From: Mesostigma viride
Taxonomy: Eukaryota > Streptophyta > Mesostigmatophyceae > Mesostigmatales > Mesostigmataceae
Reading direction: 5' to 3'
Assembly: GCA_009746045.1 (NCBI GenBank)
Contig: RPFO01000253.1
Span: 2,239,888 to 2,303,887, forward strand
Length of the DNA: 64,000 nt
The translations under genes were made by a program, and so were the position numbers. Positions within the stretch are counted from its first letter, which is position 1, and each line of letters begins with the position of its first letter. Below the pieces are notes generated by a model. It did no database searches and was not told where the DNA came from. It was given only the letters and a program-made list of their open reading frames with translations. Shown here in pieces: positions 10,222 through 22,017 of the stretch.

Positions 10222-10350
10222 CGTAATATATATTAAAAATATAATTACTTACAGCAGAGTGAAATCACTCAAACCAAATCAAACGCCCAGCTATATACCT
10301 ATATACAGAGCCGTGTCAAAGCTCTATACTACGTAATATATATTAAAAAT
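10222..10350 (-). mobile_element. 91-bp LINE family A tail flanked by 19-bp direct repeats
   Basis: Bases 10241-10331 are the reverse complement of the last 90 or so bases of LINE A (compare 35955-36050). They are bounded by the 19-bp direct repeat cgtaatatatattaaaaat at 10222-10240 and 10332-10350. This is the expected form of a severely 5'-truncated LINE insertion with a target-site duplication, located at the centre of the LINE B inverted dimer. Confidence 0.6.
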
Positions 10351-11290
10351 CGCTCTCCGCCACCAGCTCTTTGCCCCGCAACCTCTCATCACGGCGGGTG
10401 CGTCCTGCGGCAGCTGCGGGCTTGCTCTGGATACTGCTGGGACGCACTACATCGCGTGCATGGGTGGCCAGCAGAACCAGAACTGGTTCCTCTATCTCCA
10501 TACCGCTCTCCTCCGGGTGGTGTGTGGCATGGTTCGGTCGGTCTTTCCCCACTCCACCATCTTAAGTGCGAGGACGCGGATGGCCGGGGCCGCCCTCTAC
10601 TCACCCAACCACCGCCCCGACATTACCGTGCTTGACTACGACGGGCAGGGTTGCCACCTGCTCATCGATGTCTTCGTGGCTCGGCCGCTCAGTCCGGTCG
10701 CCACATCCTCCGGGCCGCTGTGGATGCCGGCGCTGCCGGCCGCTGTGGCTGAGCGCGACAAGTTTGCCTCCTACGGCATTGAATGTGGGGCCCCATGCAC
10801 CGGGTCATCAATCCCCTTTGTCCTTGAGGAGTTCGGGGCCATGGGCCCCAAGACTGTCAGCGGAGTTTTTCCACGAGTGCTGCCAGCGCCGTGAAGATCG
10901 CCTCGACCTCGAGGCAGTCAGACCGCCCCGTGGTCTGCCCGCACGTGGTCCTCGCATTGCCAGGCGGCAGCCGGCCTGTCACTCGCCCTCGGCGCACCGT
11001 GGCTGGTGTGTTTATATTCCGCTGCACCCGGGCCAACTTTGTCGCGACCCATGCGGTCTAGATCCCTCCCAGGCCTGCATGCCAGGTGGGCCGGCAGCGA
11101 TGTGGCTGCGTGTCGTAGTTTTGTGATGTAGTTAGTTGTACCTTGTGCAGCTGGCGTGATCCTTGGATGTCCGTGTCAGATTCCTATTCATTTCTTCAGG
11201 GTTCTTCTTCTTTTCGGGGTTTTCCTTGTGTTGCATGCCAATCTCACCACCGTAATCTATCATTCTAAATGAATATACATAATATACCGG
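10351..11290 (+). pseudogene. LINE family B 3' fragment, right arm of inverted dimer
   Basis: A plus-strand LINE B endonuclease region followed by the 3' UTR. The frame holds a PNHRPDITVLDYDGQG segment, the likely PD-(D/E)XK-type endonuclease core. The 3' end is at about 11.28 kb. It is an inverted copy of 9258-10221. Confidence 0.75.
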
Positions 11291-11640
11291 CTTACGCAGA
11301 CTCAGTGCGCGCAAGTACTCAAAGTGAACCTAGCTTCGATGTATAAAAGCAAATAGCCCGGCTGATTCCTTAACATAAATTTGACACGCGGGAAGAGGAT
11401 CGCTAGCTCGCCGCTAGCCCACTGCCAGCCCGCGCACTCACGATTTGCCAACCTCCGCAGACTAATTACGCCGGCCCCCTGGCCAGGCTCCGTAATTAAG
11501 CCTAATTACGCCTCCGGCCCCCATGGGTCGCACAAATATTAGCCCTGCGCACTCTAGCTAGGCTCCGGCACCTGGCACTATTCCTGCAAGAGCGATCAGA
11601 ATATCGACGCCGCAATATTCAACTAGTGTAGGCCACCTTC
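11291..11640. other. No recognisable gene
   Basis: Spacer between the LINE B dimer and the first piece of the broken CACTA-like end. No coding signal is seen. Confidence 0.4.
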
Positions 11641-11880
11641 GAGTCCAGTGCCCCACCCATGTCCACAGCGACACCCCGGAGACCTCACCACGCCCACCGA
11701 CTGCACGCACGCACACCTAGCTACACACTCTTACGCACCTACCCTCCCACGCACGCCTGCACGCAGCCATCAACCCACCCACCAAGGCACGCCTGCACAA
11801 ACGCACACATGCACAACTGCACGCACACGCACACCTAGCTGCGCGCTCTCACGCACCCACCCACGCATGCACACCTGTAC
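11641..11880 (+). mobile_element. First piece of a dismembered CACTA-like right end
   Basis: This matches 58853-59095 closely: the CCACCCATGTCCACAGCG start followed by CACGCACG-rich sequence. The continuation is found after the nested insertions at 46316-46332, 47086-47422, 48097-48637 and 48925-49023. Its last five bases, TGTAC, are the left target-site duplication of the LTR element that begins at 11881. Confidence 0.7.
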
Positions 11881-12269
11881 TGTCAAATATCTAGCGATGT
11901 TTCTCTACTTTTGTCACACATTATGTTATCACGCATTATATGCGGGGAAAATTGACGCCGTCAGCTAGGTGTTTATTTACACGACTTGTTGTTGGGTTTG
12001 CATCCCTATTAATTGCACCCACAGGTCATTGACTACCTTAATATCATATACAATTATGTTTGAGTGTACTAAAATCCGAATGATGTTGCTCGGATTACAG
12101 CAAGTGTTACCTGTCAGCACCGTTTCAGGTGCCCTAATTTACATGCTCTCTCCGGATCAGATCAGGTCCGCAGTTTGTGGTGCCGCCCTGGAGGCGATAA
12201 TAGGACTTTGAGCCTATCAGACCACTCACACAATGTACCATGATGTGGACATAGATTACAGGCTGCAAA
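11881..12269 (+). repeat. 5' LTR of outer element, part 1
   Basis: Corresponds to 45547-45943 of the intact 3' LTR. The match ends at GGCTGCAAA, where the 5.5-kb insertion begins. Confidence 0.75.
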
Positions 12270-12419
12270 AGCTCGTTCTTTGCTCGTTGTCGTTGCGGCG
12301 GCAGCCGCAGCTATATGGGGGCTGCGGAGCAAAATCCCAAAAGCACTGGTTGGACCGGCCACTTGGCCAGTGGTGAGACTTCCAGTTGTTAACCAGCCAG
12401 GCGTAGTTCCTCGCCCGGT

Positions 12420-13355
12420 TAATTAAAAGAAAAGAAAATGATTACCTCCGGTCCGCACCTTTTCCCCAGCTTGGGGTCTTTGGTGGGCCGGGTGCCGTGA
12501 CAGGTGCTCACTTGTCGCTCGGTCGGCCCAGTGCGCGAGCTGGTGCTCCGTACCTGGGGATGCTTGCACCCCGGGTTGGAGCCGGATGGCTGCATGGCAC
12601 TGGCGACCCGTGTCTCGGTCCGCGGCCTGAGGCTTTTTCTTCGGAAATTGCTGCTGGCCAGCAAACTTTGCAATTGCCTTCGATCCGCCGAGGGGGGGGG
12701 TTTGGGGCTGCATAGGGACGGCGATGGGGAAAGCGCCTAAGCTAGAAATTTTTTCCCCACGCATAGAAACCTCAGGGGGGAATGCGGTCTTGGCTGAACG
12801 GACTCTCGTTCAGCCAGGTGCCCTGGGCTGTGGCCTCGGGCATCCGGGCTGCATGGCGGGGCCTGAGCTATAGGTCCACGTTTTTTCTCGAAGCACCCCG
12901 GGTCTATGGGGAGACGGCCATAGCGGTACCGACCCAGGGCCCCGAGAGGGGTCATGATAGGCTGGCCGTGCGCAACCGCAGTGCAAATGCCCTGGGCCTT
13001 TTTGGGCCTGGCCATGCATCCACAGCCGCTGGGCACACGCCTCCCGATGTGGGGGGGCTCCCGTTTTGCGGCAGGGCGGTCACTTGTGACAACGAGCAAG
13101 GTGGAGTGTGGCTTCAAGGGAAAGCCAGGGCGGGGGTGTTTGGGCATGCAACGTACTTCATGACGGGCCTTGAACGGCGTGCCTCCGGGACAGCATGTCA
13201 ATAGTGTCACATTTCTGCTTCCACTTATTGTTTTAATGAAGATGCTGGTTTTTGTGGGAGCTACGTGGGACATGAATCGGGGTTCTTTGAACGGAGTTTC
13301 TTCTATACGTGAATGCGGGAACAAGAGGCCGCTGATTGAGCGGCTTAGGTCGTAG
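12420..13355. repeat. GC-rich dispersed repeat, copy 1
   Basis: This shares an ordered series of short blocks with 15.80-16.63 kb: a GAAAGAAAAT-like start, then TTTTCCCC with GGGTCTTT, then AAGCTAGAAATTT, and finally an ATGCTGGT(T/C)TT-TGGGAGCT block. The copies are strongly diverged. Open frames occur on both strands, but none looks like a known protein. Confidence 0.4.
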
Positions 13356-14110
13356 TGTTTTCTCGTAGCTTTTCGGCTAGAGCTCTTGTGATTAGTAGAT
13401 GCAGTATAGTGCATGGTTGAAAAATGAATTAAATAAAATGTGCGTTCCGCGCTTGGGTTGATTATACCCGGGCGGAACGGGGCGTGAGGTGCAGTGCCCC
13501 TGAAAAGAACAACCTACGCATTATTTAATACTAGCCATGCAGATTCGGGATATTCCGTGTTGGTTTGTACGGCACCTCGGGTATGAAAATACGCCGTATT
13601 CCACGGTACTGACGCTTTCGACCGCGTACGCCGTACGATTTTCACTGTTTTTCACTTTGGACTTAGCCGATTAATTGGAGGTCGCGGACGTGTCACGCGG
13701 TGGGGAGAGGCCCAGACCTGTAAGTGGTTCTGAAATCGCTGAAATTGCAGCGAGTGCATAGCTACTTGCTAGTACACGCGTGACGGTGTGCCTTTCTACA
13801 TTTTTTGACAGGATTTTTTATTGCGCGGGAGAAAAGCTGTAAGGGGACAACAGCATAACTATGCATGGCAGAATCATAAGGCTTAGGGACGGGTGCACTA
13901 ATTCCAGAAAGACGCACAAGAGTGAAGACGCAATTAAAGCAAATAGAGGGTGCCGGGTGCGCCGGTTCATGTATTGTGCGCTAGGCAATCCTAAAAGAGG
14001 CGACCATGCCTAGAGTTCCAGACTTCCAGTCGTCAAAAGGGGAGAGGAGTATCAATACCTCCACCTGATTGACGAGGTGGAAAAGACCGTGAGTGGGGAA
14101 GACGTGGTAG

Positions 14111-14560
14111 TCGGCCAGAGGTGGCCAGGCGTGCAAGGTGTGCGATTACAAGTTCAGCAGGCCTGGCAACTTTAGCAAGGATCGCGCTGTCGGCCATCTC
14201 GGCCACATCCCCAACAAGGGAGCCACATTTTGCCAGCAGTCTAGGAATGTAGAAGGCCTGATCGGGAGGCTTCAGGCGGCTGAGGCAGCCCGGTTGGAAA
14301 AGAAGGAGCAAAAGGCAGTGCTCGGTGCCCGCGTTGCCAAGGCCCTTCTGCCTGCCGCTGCCCCGGGTGCCGGCCCTTGTGGCTCTGGCAAGGCAGTGCA
14401 GAAGATGATTCCACAGTGCTTTTCCAATGCGCAGCTCCAGGAAGTCCGCCTTGCCCAGGCCTCTTTCTTTTACGAGAATGGCATTCCGTTTCACGTCGCC
14501 GCCAGCGCCTCGTACAAGAGCATGATCGCGGCAGTGGGTATGGACCTGCCGCAGCAGTGA
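14111..14560 (+). pseudogene. hAT transposase N-terminal fragment
   Basis: The frame opens just after a TAG and encodes a BED-type zinc finger (ACKVCDYKFS, followed by HLGHI). A Lys/Ala-rich linker follows, then ASFFYENGIPFHVAASASYK, which matches the start of the conserved hAT transposase core (the FFxxNGIPF signature). The frame stops at 14558-14560, before the catalytic region, so this is a truncated relic. Family assignment rests on these two motifs only. Confidence 0.6.
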
Positions 14561-15057
14561 AGGTCAATTCTGGGTTCATTGCCAATGATTTTATTTTTTA
14601 GGGATTCGTGGCATGCACTTGTTGTCATTGTGCAGCAAAGCTGCCATCTATAGTGCTATGACATCCTCTGCATCGAGGCTGCCAGAGCTCTGGGTGCATT
14701 ATACCATTCAATAATGTATTATGTTGTCAATTATGCATTGTAATAAAAGAGACCGGTGTTAGATGGTCAATAGTTTGCATGTCCACAATATACAAATGTA
14801 CTTGAAGGATGTATTGCAATATCGATCTAAGTGTGGCAGGTGGCAAGTCACTGCCATTATGCTCAACAAGCGTTGCCACCATCAGCTGCATGCGCGCATG
14901 GCGGCCATCCTGCTTGTAGTGGTAAGCTTTGCTCGCCTCCACACTTCATTCTCACCTCCGCCACTGGCTCTCGCTCTCTGCACCGCCGGCTAATGAATAG
15001 CAGAGAGCATAGTACATAGTAGTAGTAACATTTGTTGGCTGCAGGGCCACACATCCT

Positions 15058-17382
15058 TAGAATCGGTTTTCTCTGAATATAGTTTAATTAACGCATGCGG
15101 GAAAGATAAGGCCGCCATGCCTTGGCCTGGATGTGGAAGGCTGTCTGCGACATGGGCTGACTAATTCGATTCGTACAAAGGGTTTCCTGCTCGCCCGAAT
15201 TTTCCTTGGATGACCCGGTTGTTTATAAGGGTCGGTGGTTATCAATTAGCGGTCCGAGAAAATTAATTGTAGGTTTTATACGACTTCACTTGCAAAGATT
15301 CGTGTTTGGTTGCACCAGCTGAGGTTAGGTGGGGACCTGTAGGGTCGGCTGGTTGCTTACCGAATCTTTGGCTGATTTGGGTTATTTAGTGAGTCGTGAT
15401 TAATTATTGTAAAGTGGATTCGGACCGGCCCAAGGGGTCGATGGGCGCGTTTTATGTTTGTCAGTCTTGGGAACCTTGTACAACTACCTGTACGGTTAAC
15501 GCACTAGCCTGGGGGTGCGTGGCCACGCTGTTTGTAGTGGCGTTTTCAGCACTGTTCAGGCCGGTGTGTGACGCATGCCGGTGTTAATTCATTTAGGATG
15601 ATGTCAGCTTGTGTGTCGGCGGGCCATGCCTTAAGCAAGCTAGGCAGGCAATGATCCGCAATTGTTTCTTTCACAATGGCGGCAATGGCCGCCTGTGCAA
15701 AATTGCACATTCTAGCGCGGGTTGCATCTGTCTTGTAGCCGAGGCAGATGGTGGCACAACCGCTAAGTTGTTCGACCAAGCATAGTATAGTTGGTCGTGC
15801 AACGGAAAGAAAATTTAAATTTACCCCCATGTCGTTTTCCCCGGCTGCGGGTCTTTTTGACATGGGCGAAGGATGGGGCGCTACTCCGGCGGTTTGGCCA
15901 GCTTCGGCGGAGCTGTTTATAAGTTTCTAAAACAGCTCTAGTGTCACATCGCAGGCTTGCCACCGTGCGATGGTGCGTGGGACGTGACCTGGACTCAAAA
16001 GGTCCCGAACCAGGATCCTGTCAGCAACGACTTTTTTTGTCATAAAATATTTTTTGTGGCGGCAGGTCAGTTGTCCAGCTGCCCCTGCCGAGGAGGGGTG
16101 GTTGGGGACAATAGGAGCCGCGCGAGAGTTGCGCTCCGAAGCTAGAAATTTCCCTATTGCGAGACTCGAGTTGGGGAGGGCGTCTCAGGGAGGCGAGGCT
16201 ACGCCAGACCTTTGTCGTTCCTTTTCGTCTCAGCACCTGCTGCGCGGCTCAGTCTATTATGGTGTCGTAAAACCTCTTTCCTTTTTGGACGGTTCCGGAA
16301 TTGCGAAATGCTGGCTCTTTTTGAGGGCTTGCTTTTGGGGTGGTCACCGGCTTGTGTCGCATTGTAACCAGCGGGCCCCTGCGGGGGTTAATATAGCCTA
16401 GCGCGGGCTGAGTCGCCATTTAAGATGTTGCGACACGCTCTTTCGCGCACGGTGGTCATGAGTTTAATCGGCGCAATGGGGTTGGCGCCAGGGGGGGTAA
16501 TTGGGTGGAGGCTTCTTGCTTCCGCGTGCGGATTGAGAAACCTTAAGGCCACTGTTAACTGCTGCATTTGTGGCAGGGCTCCACTTATTGTATTCAATCA
16601 AATGCTGGTCTTCTTGGGAGCTGAGTGATCTTAATCGGTTTTCTCTGAATATAGTTTAATTAACGCATGCGGGAAATTAAGATAAGGCCGCCATGCCTTG
16701 GCCTGGATGTGGAAGGCTGTCTGCGACATGGGCTGACTAATTCGATTTGTACAAAGGGTTTCCTGCTCGCCCGAATTTTCCTTGGATGACCCGGTTGTTT
16801 ATAAGGGTCGGTGGTTATTAATTAGCGGTCCGAGAAAATTAATTGTAGGTTTTATACGACTTCACTTGCAAAGATTCGTGTTTGGTTGCACCAGCTGAGG
16901 TTAGGTGGGGACCTGTAGGGTCGGCTGGTTGCTTACCGAATCTTTGGCTGATTTGGGTTATTTAGTGAGTCGTGATTAATTATTGTAAAGTGGCCCAAGG
17001 GGTCGATGGGCGCGTTTTATGTTTGTCAGTCTTGGGAACCTTGTACAACTACCTGTACGGTTAACGCACTAGCCTGGGGGTGCGTGGCCACGCTGTTTGT
17101 AGTGGCGTTTTCAGCACTGTTCAGGCCGGTGTGTGACGCATGCCGGTGTTAATTCATTTAGGATGATGTCAGCTTGTGTGTCGGCGGGCCATGCCTTAAG
17201 CAAGCTAGGCAGGCAATGATCCGCAATTGTTTCTTTCCCCTCCCTCCCACCCTGGAGGCTTCTTGCTTCCGCGTGCGGATTGAGAAACCTTAAGGCCACT
17301 GTTAACTGCTGCATTTGTGGCAGGGCTCCACTTATTGTATTCAATCAAATGCTGGTCTTCTTGGGAGCTGAGTGATCTTAAT
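15058..17382 (+). repeat. Tandem duplication with internal deletion
   Basis: Unit 1 runs 15058-16631. Unit 2 starts at 16632 with the same AATCGGTTTTCTCTG sequence and repeats 15058-15670 nearly exactly to about 17237. It then jumps to a copy of 16507-16632 (17252-17382). The segment equivalent to 15670-16505 is therefore missing from unit 2. Confidence 0.7.
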
Positions 17383-17763
17383 ACCCGGTACTTTAAGCCT
17401 TGGCCTCAATAATACCCCGTACTTTTTTACCACAATTTCAAAAATACCCCGTATGCCGTACTGCGTATTTTTTCGCGTATTTTTTACCCCTCGCAAAAAT
17501 ACCTGTATTTTTACAGTACGCAAGGGTTTTACCGAGTACCCCGTACTGCCGTACAGACCAACACGGGGGATATTCTACCCCCGGTCTGTACGGTTAGCGT
17601 CTTACTATAGCATCACTGAACATAGGGGTTTAATGACGTCAGTTAGCTAGGGATAAGGGAGGTTTTGCGACTAAAAGCCGCTCAGGCTGGTTTTGTCGGC
17701 CTCTTTCTTTGCTCCCCACCCACCCACCCTTGTCTTGGTTGCCTCTAGGGCAACGCTCTTGAT

Positions 17764-18129
17764 GAAGTCATTATTATCTAGTGTTCTTTCCGTGGTTGTA
17801 GAGACGCTAAGCTGCAGTGCCGTCAGATGTAAATCAACGGTGCATAATGCATTATCCGCCACTACTTTGTGTGCCTAGAGTTGTTTGCTTGCTAGCCGTG
17901 TGTGGCCCCGACCCAGTGTTGGTCGTGTGACCCTGCCCACTGAGTGTTGGCATTGTCATTTGCCCTGGCCCAGTGTTGGCTATGGTAGACTGCGCCCAGT
18001 GTTGGCCGCACCGTGTTTTTCCACTCTCAGTAAACGTATTTTAATACAAGAAGTCTTTTCCATACACTTGTGCAATATCTGGGTCATAACAGGCAAAAGA
18101 TCTATCCTCCGAGCCCCGGTTTTCTGACA
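17764..18129 (+). repeat. 5' LTR of outer element, part 2
   Basis: Matches 45945-46310 of the 3' LTR, including four CCCAGTGTTGG motifs and the terminal TTTCTGACA. The following TGG starts the primer-binding site with no spacer. Confidence 0.8.
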
Positions 18130-18144
18130 TGGTATCGGGTAGCG
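18130..18144 (+). promoter_or_regulatory. Primer-binding site of outer element
   Basis: TGGTATCGGGTAGCG directly follows the LTR end. TGGTATC is the usual start of a primer site complementary to the 3' end of initiator methionine tRNA in copia-type elements. Confidence 0.65.
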
Positions 18145-18508
18145 AGTGATGCCTATGAACCCATATTTTCCAATTCCCAACGACCGCAACCTGAGATCTG
18201 GAATTGAACTTTTTCAATTTCCCGAAGAATCTTGCCCAGACTACCTCGCAAGAGCAAATCTGCTTTTTGCTCAAGTTGAAGACATCTTCCCGGGCGTGTT
18301 TGGAACGGGAACCTGAATCAGCCTACTGCCGCTGGCTCCTGCATGCGTGGCATTCGACAAGAATTTTTCAACTGTGTGTGTTTCAGGGAACTTCCAGACT
18401 TTTCAATCAGAAATCTGCAGGATCTGCTCGACAACCACGCAGTATCACTGGGGAGACTAAATCACACTTAATTACTTCACATTACAAATCTTCGACGCAA
18501 TCAAGAAC

Positions 18509-19097
18509 ATGTCGGGAGGTGCGCCAGCTGTGGCACGAGAAGTCAAGGAGAGCAGCGTTCTTAGTGCTCTCAAGAATCTCAACTTCGATGGGAGCGACCC
18601 CAAGATCAAGTTCACCGGATTTGGAATCAAGGCGGAAGGGCAATTTGACGCCCTCGGGTACTCAGATGTACTAGCCGGAAAGGATCCGATCGTGGTAAAG
18701 CAGCAAAAAAATGGTTATTATGCTGCCCTGATTGCTGGCCTCGACGGCAACGCCCTACTGCATGCCGCTACGGCCCCCAACAAGTATATGCACGATCGAG
18801 GCGTGGACCGTCCTGGTTGACGTCTATGGACATGACGAAACGACATCCACCCATCACTGAGGCCGCGACACTTGAGGAACTACTGTCTGCTGAGCAGATT
18901 CCCGTGGAATCTGTTCCTGCAAATATCAATCTCACCGAACGAAAGTACCTGGAATATAATAAATTAAGCAACAACAAACTCCATGATTCTATCCTGGTGA
19001 CCTCACACCGCCGCCGGACTTCCTGCCCAGTATGGCCCCGTCCTGGCGGCGTACAACCTTCCCCCCGACTTGACGTGGAAAGACTACAAGACCGCCG
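18509..19097 (+). pseudogene. gag: Outer-element gag, 5' part (frameshifted)
   Basis: ATG at 18509 (MSGGAPAVAREV) starts a Gag-like frame that contains LNFDGSDPKIKFTGFG. At least two frame changes follow, near 18.80 and 19.01 kb. The last in-frame part has the LPAQYGPVLAAYNLPPDLTW segment typical of copia Gag, and it stops making sense at the CGCCG duplication (19093-19097). The sequence resumes in frame at 45209 (VLKVDDHLRVHR), which shows that the second LTR element entered gag here. Confidence 0.7.
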
Positions 19098-19555
19098 AGT
19101 TAGATGAGATGCTTAGGCTGACACACGGATTTCCGGCCTGCGCGCCGCGTATTGCCTACCGCGGCTGAGCGACACACCTTAGTACTGTACGGCAGTGCGT
19201 ACGGTACTGAGGCGTCATGTGGACTGACGTGCAGTTAGTGCCAGACTGTTCCTAGGTGCTAGCTCGACCCGCCAGGTCCGGTGTAGCCGGGCCTGACGGG
19301 CCGAGTCTTAGCTGGTTGCTAGTGACGTGGTCGCATGGCATTGCAGTGTCCAGTTGTCCACTGGCAGGTGCTGCAGTGAGCACTGCCATAGGCATATAGG
19401 CGTAGCACTGGGGAGTGCCGCAGCACCCGAGTTTGCCCAGACGTTCCATTCTGAGCCCTCAAGCTTACACTACTCTCATTGTATTATTGCTAATACAACC
19501 ATCATTCCATTTCAGCTTTCGGCAGTTGTCCTTCGTCTCTAGACGCGTTCCAACT
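19098..19555 (+). repeat. Left terminal repeat of inner element (empty palindrome site)
   Basis: This 458-bp repeat is nearly identical to the right copy. It contains an uninterrupted GTCCT at 19528-19532, the site that received the 1090-bp palindrome in the right copy. Confidence 0.8.
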
Positions 19556-19568
19556 TGGACTGAAAAGC
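19556..19568 (+). promoter_or_regulatory. Primer-binding site of inner element
   Basis: TGGACTGAAAAGC begins exactly at the LTR boundary. TGG complements the CCA end of a tRNA. The tRNA species is not identified. Confidence 0.5.
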
Positions 19569-19605
19569 TTTTTTTATTTTATTTTCCAAAAAAACAAAAA
19601 AAAAA

Positions 19606-20392
19606 CATGGCTTCCAACAACGTCAAGGACAACAACAAGGGGAAGGCGACGGCCAGGCGCACTTCCCCCCGTCTCTCGCCGGAGGGCTCGCCCTCCGCCA
19701 CAGATGCACCGAGGGTGACGCCCAGCGTCACCTTCCGCACGGTGGTCGCCGATCACCCCAGGCGTCGGACCCCGCAGGTGGGGACCGGCGCCCGGGGGAT
19801 GGCGAGCGGACGCCCGTTTGCCACTGGCGGCTCGTCCGCCATGGCACCCGGGGGGCAGAACCCCCGGGCACGTGACACCCCCATCGCAGGTGATGGGGGT
19901 CGTGAACGAAGCGATTCCTCGGAAGAGGACGGGGAGGTGCCGCCCACGAGGCCGCGGACCTCGATAGAGCTTTCCTCCCAGACGCCAGCGACGTCTGGTA
20001 ACCTTTCGGTGGGCCGACAGATGGCCATCCTGGACATTGATCGATATGGGGCGGATGTTCCGCCGCCTGTCGAGTTCGGGCGCCTACCGTATTTTCTTCC
20101 CATCGGGGAAGATGACATTCCAGCGTTCATCTCTGTGAACGGCTGGATCATTCGTCAGCATTTTCAGCTGACTGCCGATGAGCCGACGCACGCGATCGAT
20201 GTTCATCGGACGCACGCGATGCTGAGAGCGTCGTCTGCGGATGACGTTCAACTTGATCCAGGTGGCGGTTTGTCCAGATGTGGTGCTTTGCCAACAGGCC
20301 GAGGCGCAACCCAGGCACTGTGGATCAGTGGGCGTCCAGGCAGCGTCAGAGAGATGCGCTGCGCGTGGTGGCTAAGCAGGAGATCGCGTTGA
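19606..20392 (+). CDS. Inner-element ORF, gag-like N-terminal part
   Basis: ATG at 19606 (MASNNVKDNNKGKATARR) follows an A-rich leader just downstream of the primer site, the normal place for gag. The protein is low-complexity and basic/Ser/Pro-rich for about 150 residues. A more ordered region follows (VGRQMAILDIDRYGADVPPP, then ISVNGWIIRQHF). Coherent coding seems to leave this frame near 20.26 kb and continue in another frame (WRFVQMWCFANRPRRNPGT), so a single-base indel is likely. No known domain is recognised. Confidence 0.5.
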
Positions 20393-20733
20393 CACCGTTG
20401 CCTGCGTGGCCACAAGTCACGCCAGTTGGCTGGGAAGCTGACAGGCGCGAGGCGGCTGCGATGCCGCCTGCGACGGAGCGCGGGGCGGCAATCGCCCCTA
20501 CCACGCCCATGGGTGGTGTAACCACCCAGGACCCTCTGGCAGGGCAGAGGGTCCAGCCTCAGCAGCGGGCTCCCCAGCCCAGCGTGGGGGGCCAGGTGGC
20601 TGAGGAGGCCACCGGGGTTGCAGGGACCCCGGCGGCGACGCCAGCTCCCGGGGTCGCAGGGACCCCGGCAGCGACGCCGGCGCCTCCGGCGCACCCCATG
20701 CACACCTGGAATTGTACTACATTTTTCAAATTG
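20256..20733 (+). pseudogene. Inner-element ORF, continuation after frameshift
   Basis: The frame contains VDQWASRQRQRDALRVVAKQ, then a Pro/Ala/Thr/Gly-rich tail with a tandem GVAGTPAATPAP repeat. It is best read as the C-terminal part of the preceding ORF. It runs out into AT-rich sequence and then the octamer minisatellite. Confidence 0.45.
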
Positions 20734-20814
20734 TACTTCAGTTTTGAAAGTTGCATTTTCATGCATTTAAAGTTTCAACTAAAGTCTTTGAGGAAAAAAA
20801 AGTTCGGCGGCGGC

Positions 20815-21715
20815 CGTGGCACCGTTGCACCGTTGCACCGTTGCACCGTTGCACCTCAAATTGCATATATGCACACACCTTTGCACATGCAATTGTTATC
20901 CATGGGATTTATGTAGGTGGATGGGTCATGCAAGGGTTACCTAGATGCTCATGACACCGTGCCACCGTGGCGCCGTTGCACCGTTGCACCGTTGCACCGT
21001 TGCACCTCAAATTGCATATAAACACACACCTTTGCACATACAATGGTTATCCATTGGGATTTATCAAGGGTAATGGGTCATGCAAGGGTTACCTAGACAT
21101 GCTCATGACACCGTTGCATCGTGGCATCGTGCCACGTGCCACCGTGGCACCGTGGCACCGTTGCACCGTTGCACCGTTGCACCGTTGCACCTCAAATTGC
21201 ATATAAACACACACCTTTAAGCACATGCAATTGTTATCCATGGGTTTTATGTAGGTGGATGGGTCATGCAAGGGTTACCTAGATGCTCATGACACCATGG
21301 CACCGTGGCATCGTGCCAGCGTGCCACCGTGCCACTGTGCCACCTCAAAAGTTGCATATAAACACGTACACATATTTGCACATACAATGGTTATCCATTG
21401 GGATTTATCAAGGGTAACATTTGGGTCATGCAAGGGTTACCTAGACATGCTCATGACACCGTTGCATCGTGGCATCGTGCCACCGTGCCACCGTGCCACC
21501 GTGCCACCGTGGCACCGTGGCACCGTTGCACCGTTGCACCGTTGCACCTCAAATTGCATATAAACACACACCTTTCCGTTTTTCCGCGTTTTCCGCGGCC
21601 CGGCACTGAACGCAAATGGTTTTCACCTTTGCGGAGTGCCTGATCAGAACACACCTTTGCACATGCAATTGTTATCCATGGAGCCACCATGCCACCGTGC
21701 CACCGTGCCACCTCC
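20815..21715 (+). repeat. Octamer (CACCGTTG / CACCGTGC) minisatellite in higher-order units
   Basis: Runs of the 8-bp unit CACCGTTG or GCCACCGT alternate with a roughly 120-bp spacer. The spacer contains TCAAATTGCATATA, CACACACCTTTGCACAT and GTCATGCAAGGGTTACCTAGA. About five such composite units follow one another in the same orientation. The same octamer recurs at 24.26-24.52 and 28.05-28.37 kb. Confidence 0.8.
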
Positions 21716-22017
21716 ACAACGGTATGAAAGTGCCAAAAAATGCCCTTATAAGCCCTACATGGAGCAAATTGAGTCCAAACATGCTAGATATTGGTAGGCA
21801 GCATGTCCAGGACACCAGTAGAAGGAATTTGACTTTCCAGAATTTTCCGACATCGGTTGGTCTATTTTTGGCATGTCTATTTTTAGCAACTTTCCAGATT
21901 TTAATATAAACAAATACCACTTAGTATGCAAATAAAGAGCTCCTGGCCTGGCTATTTGCAGGTAGGCTAATGCTCATGTCTACCAACTGTGCACCAGGTC
22001 CCATGGTCATCTGACCT

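Larger units (their letters stand above)
12270..17763. mobile_element. 5.5-kb block inserted in the 5' LTR
   Basis: The intact 3' LTR reads straight across the point that is interrupted here, so this block is an insertion or stack of insertions. It holds a hAT-type transposase fragment (14.1-14.6 kb), a partial tandem duplication (15.06-17.38 kb) and two divergent copies of a GC-rich repeat (12.42-13.35 and 15.80-16.63 kb). Its termini, near AGCTCGTTC on the left and GAGCGTTG read inward from the right, are only weakly similar. No clear duplication longer than about 2 bp is visible, so the element class is not established. Confidence 0.5.

Noticed and set aside
12737-13414. 225-codon minus-strand ORF
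   Set aside because: An overlapping plus-strand frame is equally open, the composition is unremarkable and the segment is part of a diverged repeat.
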